From contig URLJ01000037.1 in assembly GCA_900548675.1 (NCBI GenBank), forward strand, positions 1 to 10,621: a stretch of DNA of 10,621 nt. The letters run 5' to 3'. The stretch comes from an uncultured Mollicutes bacterium (GTDB lineage: Bacteria; Bacillota_I; Bacilli_A; ML615J-28; CAG-313). The notes beneath the pieces were generated by a model, which was not told the DNA's origin, searched no databases, and saw nothing but the letters and a program-made list of their open reading frames with translations. The first letter of the stretch is position 1. Every line of letters starts with the position of its first letter. A program made the translations under genes and the position numbers. Positions 7,133 through 10,621 of the stretch are shown one piece after another.

Positions 7133-8317
7133 ATGACGGAAAAAGAATTTAAAACAACAATTAACAAATTAGAATTGCCTTTGGCAAAGAAAAACGATAT
7201 TAAAAATAATGCAGTTGCTTTTTCAGATTTGTTAAAAGAAAACTTAATGTCTACATTTGATGTAGAAGCAATTGATGTAGTAGGGTCATTCGCAGCGAAT
7301 ACTTTTACCTTGCAAGATATGCAAATTGATTTAGCTATATACATTAAAAACGAATCTAACAACATCAGAAAAAGAATAATTTTAAATGCTTTAGAAAATG
7401 CTGTATATTTTTCTTGTAAAGACAAATTATTGACATTAGAGCGTGATCAAAATCAAAAGGCAACTATCGTAGTAAATAATGATGGTTTTAGTTACAAAAT
7501 ATATCTAGCTGAAACTGAAAGAGAACATACTTATTTAAAATCATGGAGTAATCTTGTTGAAATAATTAATCAAAAGTATACCCTTTTTAGAAATGCTATA
7601 AAACTTATAAAGTATTATATCAATGAAGAAGATTTAAAAGCTATTGATGAAAATATTATTATAGTGATACTTGCTTATGCTTTGGATAGATATCAAACTG
7701 GCGGTAAATATTATCAATATTTGGAAAGTTTTGCTAAGGGACTAGATGATTTTGCCAATAGAAAAAGAATAGTGTTATTAAATGAATATCTTGTTTTAAA
7801 TAAAGAAGAATTAAAATCTTCAGAAAGTTCAAAATATGAAGTTTTAAGTCCATTAGATAATAGTATAAATTTAGCTTCACAAGTTAATGATTTAAATATC
7901 CAAGATTACCGCAAACTTCGTAAGAAACTATTAAAAGAAATAGAAAAAGAAAATGAAGAAGATTATACTTTTGATAATTCGGTCGAAGTAGTAATCGATA
8001 TAGAACCTGTTTTAACAAATGAAAATAAATATATGTGGCATTATGAAGTGCTAGGTAAAGGACTTTCTAATAATGGAGATATGTATGACAATACATATGA
8101 AAATTATTTAACGGCACTTTTAAAGGGTTCTTTCAAAGGATTAAAAACCATTATTGATAAAGGTCTTGTGAAGAAAAAAATATACTTATCATCAAAATAT
8201 GGAAATGTTTTTAATCAAGAAATACTAGTAAATGATGAGAATAAATCGCGAATGAAAACAATAAAAAACTTGATTGAACAAAATAAATTAAATGTGTTGA
8301 CAATAAAAAAACAATAG
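7133..8317 (+). CDS. Nucleotidyltransferase-fold protein (archaeal CCA-adding/OAS-like) with a degenerate active site
   Basis: A 394-residue protein that I recognise only at fold level. The GS of a polymerase-beta-type nucleotidyltransferase is at 51-52, and the following strand reads MQIDLAIYI (63-71), where such enzymes have (S)DIDL. The first catalytic Asp is therefore Gln64 and only Asp66 remains. The third acidic position, expected around residues 121-124 (YKIY), also appears lost. A helical region with FRNAIKLIKYY (152-162) and SPLDNSINLA (239-248) resembles the lysine helix and DP-DP-N motif of OAS, CD-NTase and archaeal CCA-adding enzymes. A separate C-terminal domain (about 283-394) follows a charged linker. 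Loss of metal ligands suggests a non-catalytic or altered role. No CBASS effector is beside it. It is probably co-transcribed with the phosphoesterase downstream, whose ribosome binding site overlaps this stop codon. Confidence 0.6.
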   Translation: MTEKEFKTTINKLELPLAKKNDIKNNAVAFSDLLKENLMSTFDVEAIDVVGSFAANTFTLQDMQIDLAIYIKNESNNIRKRIILNALENAVYFSCKDKLLTLERDQNQKATIVVNNDGFSYKIYLAETEREHTYLKSWSNLVEIINQKYTLFRNAIKLIKYYINEEDLKAIDENIIIVILAYALDRYQTGGKYYQYLESFAKGLDDFANRKRIVLLNEYLVLNKEELKSSESSKYEVLSPLDNSINLASQVNDLNIQDYRKLRKKLLKEIEKENEEDYTFDNSVEVVIDIEPVLTNENKYMWHYEVLGKGLSNNGDMYDNTYENYLTALLKGSFKGLKTIIDKGLVKKKIYLSSKYGNVFNQEILVNDENKSRMKTIKNLIEQNKLNVLTIKKQ

Positions 8318-8322
8318 GAGGG
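8317..8322 (+). promoter_or_regulatory. Ribosome binding site overlapping the upstream stop, with a TTG start
   Basis: GGAGGG begins on the last base of the upstream TAG stop and lies four bases before TTG at 8327. It supports an unusual TTG start and translational linkage of the two genes. Confidence 0.75.
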
Positions 8323-8326
8323 TATT

Positions 8327-9052
8327 TTGCGATATTTAATATTTAGTGATATACATGGAAATGATTTAGCATTAGAGGCATTATTGAAAAGCGATTATCC
8401 CCAAAGTTGTGATTATTTAGTTTCTTTAGGCGATATGATTGCGATTGGGCCAAGTGGCGAGAGAGTTGTTCAATTATTAAAAACAATTCCCAATTTAATA
8501 GCGATAAAGGGAAATCATGAAAGATACTTGCTCGAAGGATTTGACAATCCTGGAAGTTGCACTGAAAAAAACCACCAAGATTGGGTAAAAGCTAACCTAA
8601 CAAAAGATAGTGTTGACTTCATTGAAAGTCTACCATTTATGGTCATGAAAGAAGATCATAATTTAAAAATTTTATTTACGCACTATGCAATGCGATGCCA
8701 CCATCATTATAAGTCAATCATTCATAATCCATCATATGAAGCACTTGATGAAATGTATAGAAATTCTATGATGATGCGCGATAACGGTTATCCAGATATC
8801 ATTTGTTATGGCCATGAGCATTTTCCTCTTACATATATTGAAGATGTAGCATATGTAAATCCTGGATCACTTGGATGTCCATCAAAAGGTGAATGTGTAG
8901 CACGGGCAGTCATTTTGAACGTTAATGCAGAAGGCTTTACTTTAGAACCTATTGCGATAAAATACGATATAAAACCTTTAATCGAAAAAATAGAAAAAAC
9001 AAATATGCCTGATGGCGAGTTTATTAAGAATAATTTTTTCGCGAGTAAATAA
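8327..9052 (+). CDS. YfcE/MJ0936-type metallophosphoesterase
   Basis: A 241-residue calcineurin-like phosphoesterase, expected to be cytosolic and to use two metal ions to hydrolyse phosphoester or phosphodiester bonds. The full motif set is present: Asp8 and His10 in DIHGN, G35-D36, GNHE at 62-65, His119 in FTHY, and His163 and His165 in GHEH. NPGS at 178-181 is the conserved segment that ends the YfcE-type core. The TTG start is required because the first metal ligands fall at residues 8 and 10; the next in-frame ATG is at residue 37. Following the degenerate nucleotidyltransferase so closely, it may act with it on a nucleotide or RNA substrate, but that is only inferred from gene order. 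The physiological substrate is unknown, and ApaH-like activity is an alternative. Confidence 0.87.
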   Translation: MRYLIFSDIHGNDLALEALLKSDYPQSCDYLVSLGDMIAIGPSGERVVQLLKTIPNLIAIKGNHERYLLEGFDNPGSCTEKNHQDWVKANLTKDSVDFIESLPFMVMKEDHNLKILFTHYAMRCHHHYKSIIHNPSYEALDEMYRNSMMMRDNGYPDIICYGHEHFPLTYIEDVAYVNPGSLGCPSKGECVARAVILNVNAEGFTLEPIAIKYDIKPLIEKIEKTNMPDGEFIKNNFFASK

Positions 9053-9080
9053 AAAAGGAGGATTTCCTCCTTTTTATTTT
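9052..9080 (+). terminator. Intrinsic terminator after the phosphoesterase
   Basis: A 10-bp stem (9052-9061 with 9066-9075) with a four-base loop and a T-rich tail to 9080. It has an A-run on the left, so it could also stop leftward transcription arriving from the coat gene. Confidence 0.88.
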
Positions 9081-9093
9081 GAAAGTGGGTTTT

Positions 9094-9124
9094 AAGCTAG
9101 AGAACATAAACTGTTCTCCAGCTT
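9094..9124. repeat. Inverted repeat between convergent genes
   Basis: AAGCT-A-GAGAACA (9094-9106) pairs with TGTTCTC-C-AGCTT (9112-9124), giving 12 pairs with one A/C mismatch and a five-base loop. It lies 18 bases beyond the coat gene's stop. Neither side has a clear T-run, so it may be a weak terminator or an RNA-stabilising stem for the minus-strand coat transcript. Confidence 0.5.
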
Positions 9125-9142
9125 TATGTTTATTAATACAAA

Positions 9143-9571
9143 TTATTCAGTAGTAGTAGCTGCTGCTTGACGGCAACTTTGACAGTTGATTGGTTCGAAA
9201 CATTCGATACAGCAAATGCAACTAATATTTAAAACAACAGTTTGTCTAGTACATGTAAATGTAGTGCCATCGCGTTCAATTAGTCTTAATACGACAGTGT
9301 CATTTCCTCGTACTTCTTCAACTCTAAATAAGTTGATATTGCTTTCTGTGTCTTGGTATGTACCTGCTACTGCAAATCTATTACCACAACATGTATATAT
9401 CGCAATAGGTTTTGTATTATAAACTTGGCCTATCATACATGTTTCACAAGCATTTTCGAGATTGTTAAGAACTGCTTCTCTTTGAATTTGGTTTATTTTT
9501 CTTAACAAATCGGCGATTGTGCCCTTTTGTGTGTTGGTATTGTTATTTGTATTAGTGTTGAAACATGCCAT
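9143..9571 (-). CDS. CotY/CotZ-like cysteine-rich spore coat protein
   Basis: A 142-residue protein with 12 cysteines (3, 42, 45, 61, 62, 107, 118, 120, 121, 124, 130, 133). The core FRVEEV...VVLRLI (82-98) followed by CTRQTVVLNISCICCIECF (107-125) matches the pattern of Bacillus CotY and CotZ, which form the disulfide-linked outer crust or exosporium layer. A low-complexity Asn/Thr N-terminus (5-15) and an Ala/Thr C-terminus flank the core. The minus strand has GTGAGGTG ending five bases before the ATG. The promoter resembles a sporulation sigma site. This points to mother-cell expression and to a spore-forming host, but similarity was judged by eye and the protein could belong to a related cysteine-rich coat family. 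Confidence 0.75.
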   Translation of the reverse strand: MACFNTNTNNNTNTQKGTIADLLRKINQIQREAVLNNLENACETCMIGQVYNTKPIAIYTCCGNRFAVAGTYQDTESNINLFRVEEVRGNDTVVLRLIERDGTTFTCTRQTVVLNISCICCIECFEPINCQSCRQAAATTTE

Positions 9572-9593
9572 AAAAGCACCTCACTTTCATAGC

Positions 9594-9623
9594 ATTATAT
9601 GCCAATTATAAAATAATATATCC
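9594..9623 (-). promoter_or_regulatory. Sigma-E-like sporulation promoter of the coat gene
   Basis: On the minus strand GGATATA (9623-9617), a 15-base spacer and CATATAAT (9601-9594). The Bacillus sigma-E pattern is an ATATT-like -35 with CATACA-T at -10; the -10 here differs at one position. The embedded TATAAT could be read as sigma-A, but no TTGACA-like box lies 17 bases upstream (it reads GATATA). Confidence 0.5.
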
Positions 9624-9636
9624 TACTTATGCCTAG

Positions 9637-10428
9637 TTAAAATACAAAATTATAAATTAGGATAAATAAACCTAATGCGGCTGTGTAAATTAAAAAACAT
9701 AATAAGCTTTTTTTAGAAATTACTTTAATAAACCATTTAAAAGAAATCATTGTAAAAACAAAAGAACTGATAAAGGCTGTGATGTAGTAAATTATGGGTG
9801 TTGTGTTAGTTTTTATCGTAGATACTAGTTGCGGCATTTTTAATACCATACTTCCAAGTGATGCTACCATATACATGTAAAATGAAAACTTTAATGTTTC
9901 TTTCAAATTTAATTTGGCAGTTAAACCTCCTAGAAGAACTGTACCACTTCTTGTAATACCTGGAAACACTGCTAAACTTTGGAAAAATCCCATAATTAGG
10001 GTATTAATATAGGTGTAATTAGTATTCTTCGCCTTGTCAACTATTAAAAAAGATAGTAATAAAATAAAAGAGGTTATAAGGAGTGATACTGCAATGCCAA
10101 TCATATCGTTTACACTTGATTCTAATAAGTTATGAAGAAGAAGCCCTGTTATGACAAGAGGAATGCTCGAAATAACAAGTTTAGTTATTAAAGAAAAATT
10201 GATTTTATTATTATTAAAAAAATCACTCTTTATATTTTTAGATAACAAAATTCCTACAGCTAGAAAAGATGCAAAATTAATCAAAATTTCAAACGTTAAA
10301 GAATTATCCTTAATACCAAAAATATGTGCTAATATTCCCATGTGCGCACTACTACTGATTGGTAAAGGTTCAGTTAATCCTTGAATTGCGCCTAGTAAAA
10401 AATATTTAATTAGTTCCCAAAAATTCAT
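9637..10428 (-). CDS. uppP: Undecaprenyl-diphosphate phosphatase (UppP/BacA family)
   Basis: An integral membrane phosphatase that recycles undecaprenyl diphosphate to the monophosphate carrier for peptidoglycan synthesis. About eight hydrophobic segments are visible in 263 residues, the usual length. The first motif is QGLTEPLPISSSAH (16-29), with Glu20 and His29 corresponding to E. coli Glu21 and His30. The second is PGITRSG (156-162), with the catalytic Arg160. Unusual features are Pro21 and Ala28 where most members have Phe and Gly, and NFAS at 51-54 in place of the usual (Q/H)LG. The start chosen is the ATG at 10428: GAGGT (10441-10437) lies eight bases upstream, whereas an ATG at 10443 would place that site inside its own coding sequence. 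The divergent motifs could mark a specialised paralogue. Confidence 0.85.
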   Translation of the reverse strand: MNFWELIKYFLLGAIQGLTEPLPISSSAHMGILAHIFGIKDNSLTFEILINFASFLAVGILLSKNIKSDFFNNNKINFSLITKLVISSIPLVITGLLLHNLLESSVNDMIGIAVSLLITSFILLLSFLIVDKAKNTNYTYINTLIMGFFQSLAVFPGITRSGTVLLGGLTAKLNLKETLKFSFYMYMVASLGSMVLKMPQLVSTIKTNTTPIIYYITAFISSFVFTMISFKWFIKVISKKSLLCFLIYTAALGLFILIYNFVF

Positions 10429-10465
10429 ATATATATACCTCATCTAATTATATGTGTAAAATGAT

Positions 10466-10493
10466 ATAATAAGACTTAATAATAAGAAATCAA
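10466..10493 (-). promoter_or_regulatory. Candidate promoter of uppP
   Basis: On the minus strand TTGATT (10493-10488), a 16-base spacer and TATTAT (10471-10466). It would give a leader of about 30 bases containing the GAGGT site. A nearer TATAAT at 10452-10447 would start transcription inside the ribosome binding site, so it is less likely. Confidence 0.4.
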
Positions 10494-10498
10494 TAAAC

Positions 10499-10523
10499 AA
10501 AAAAAGGCTTGACGGTTTGTCAA
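10499..10523 (-). terminator. Possible leftward terminator between the edge gene and uppP
   Basis: On the minus strand TTGAC (10523-10519) and GTCAA (10513-10509) form a short 5-bp stem with a five-base loop, followed by GCC and seven Ts (10505-10499). The stem is weak, but placement fits the end of a transposase transcript arriving from the right edge. Confidence 0.4.
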
Positions 10524-10530
10524 TCATCGT

Positions 10531-10544
10531 GCACAAAATTGTGC
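10531..10544. repeat. 14-bp near-palindrome GCACAA-AA-TTGTGC
   Basis: Six-base arms around an AA centre, seven bases beyond the stop codon of the putative transposase tail. It could belong to the terminal inverted repeat region of an insertion sequence or be an operator. The partner end lies outside the window. Confidence 0.4.
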
Positions 10545-10550
10545 CCTAGA

Positions 10551-10621
10551 TTAATGGGTTTTGTTATAATTATCTAGGAGTTCAATTGGGGATAAGTAGC
10601 CAAGCGGTTTCATTGGAAATC
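10551..10621 (-). CDS. C-terminal tail of an integrase-core transposase (IS3-like), partial
   Basis: The minus strand is open from the right edge to TAA at 10553-10551 and gives 23 residues containing KPLGYLSPIELL. That resembles the (R)PH-x-LGYLSP-E motif that ends rve-type DDE transposases of IS3 and related families. Its codons (CCG, CTT, GGC, TCC, CCC) are richer in G and C than those of neighbouring genes, which fits an acquired element. Only the end is visible, so the element's identity, integrity and length cannot be judged. A competing plus-strand reading, starting with TTG at 10586, is possible. Confidence 0.45.
   Translation of the reverse strand, partial: FPMKPLGYLSPIELLDNYNKTH

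Noticed and set aside
7133..9052. CBASS anti-phage system (CD-NTase plus partner)
   Set aside because: The nucleotidyltransferase lacks the catalytic acids, and no effector (phospholipase, nuclease, transmembrane or TIR protein) is adjacent; a metallophosphoesterase alone is not a known CBASS pair.
10586..10621. Plus-strand gene starting with TTG (MGISSQAVSLEI...) with AGGAG upstream
   Set aside because: Start signals are good and the peptide looks slightly like a helix-turn-helix, but only 12 codons are visible and the overlapping minus-strand transposase tail is the more specific match. Kept as an alternative, not annotated.
10589..10621. 5' part of a tRNA gene (GCCAAGCGG resembles a tRNA-Gln D arm)
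   Set aside because: The bases after GCCAAGCGG do not close a D stem of normal length and no acceptor stem can be checked before the edge.
1..10621. CRISPR array or prophage genes
   Set aside because: No direct repeats with regular spacers were seen, and no phage structural or integrase genes other than the transposase tail. The repetitive 3762-7076 region is protein-coding leucine-rich repeats.

Overview
The window is very AT-rich, with short intergenic gaps, strong AGGAGG-type ribosome binding sites and T-run terminators. It looks like a low-GC Firmicutes chromosome, probably class Bacilli in the broad sense (Erysipelotrichia- or Turicibacter-like). TGA is a real stop (it ends the agmatinase gene) and TGG is used for Trp, so this is the standard bacterial code and not the Mycoplasma code. 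The UppP gene implies a peptidoglycan wall. A CotY/CotZ-like cysteine-rich coat protein, with a promoter resembling the mother-cell sigma-E type, implies spore formation or descent from a spore former.

Left part (1-1853): a two-gene phospholipid operon. PlsC-type acyltransferase overlaps a DgkB/YegS-type lipid kinase by 20 bp. Both enzymes make phosphatidic acid, from lysophosphatidate and from diacylglycerol respectively. It ends in a long hairpin that also serves the convergent polyamine operon.

Polyamine operon (1843-3623, minus): an agmatinase-family ureohydrolase with all six Mn ligands is translationally coupled (ATGA overlap) to a SpeD (pyruvoyl decarboxylase) homologue. The SpeD homologue appears to be two SpeD domains fused in tandem. 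The N-terminal copy has lost the pyruvoyl-forming serine. The C-terminal copy keeps the processing and catalytic Ser/His/Cys set but lacks the usual HTWPE substrate segment. No spermidine synthase is present. A possible reading is a compact arginine-to-agmatine-to-putrescine route using a SpeD-derived decarboxylase. This is the most interesting item in the window.

Centre (3672-7117, plus): from a divergent promoter region, a 1104-residue BspA-type leucine-rich-repeat protein with an N-terminal membrane anchor and about 32 repeats, closed by a strong terminator.

Right-centre (7133-9080, plus): a two-gene unit with a nucleotidyltransferase-fold protein whose active-site acidic residues look degenerate, followed by a YfcE-type metallophosphoesterase started by TTG, then a terminator.

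Right (9143-10621, minus): the coat protein gene, then a divergent UppP/BacA undecaprenyl-diphosphate phosphatase, then a structured 140-bp gap. At the edge lies what looks like the last 23 codons of an integrase-core (IS3-like) transposase.
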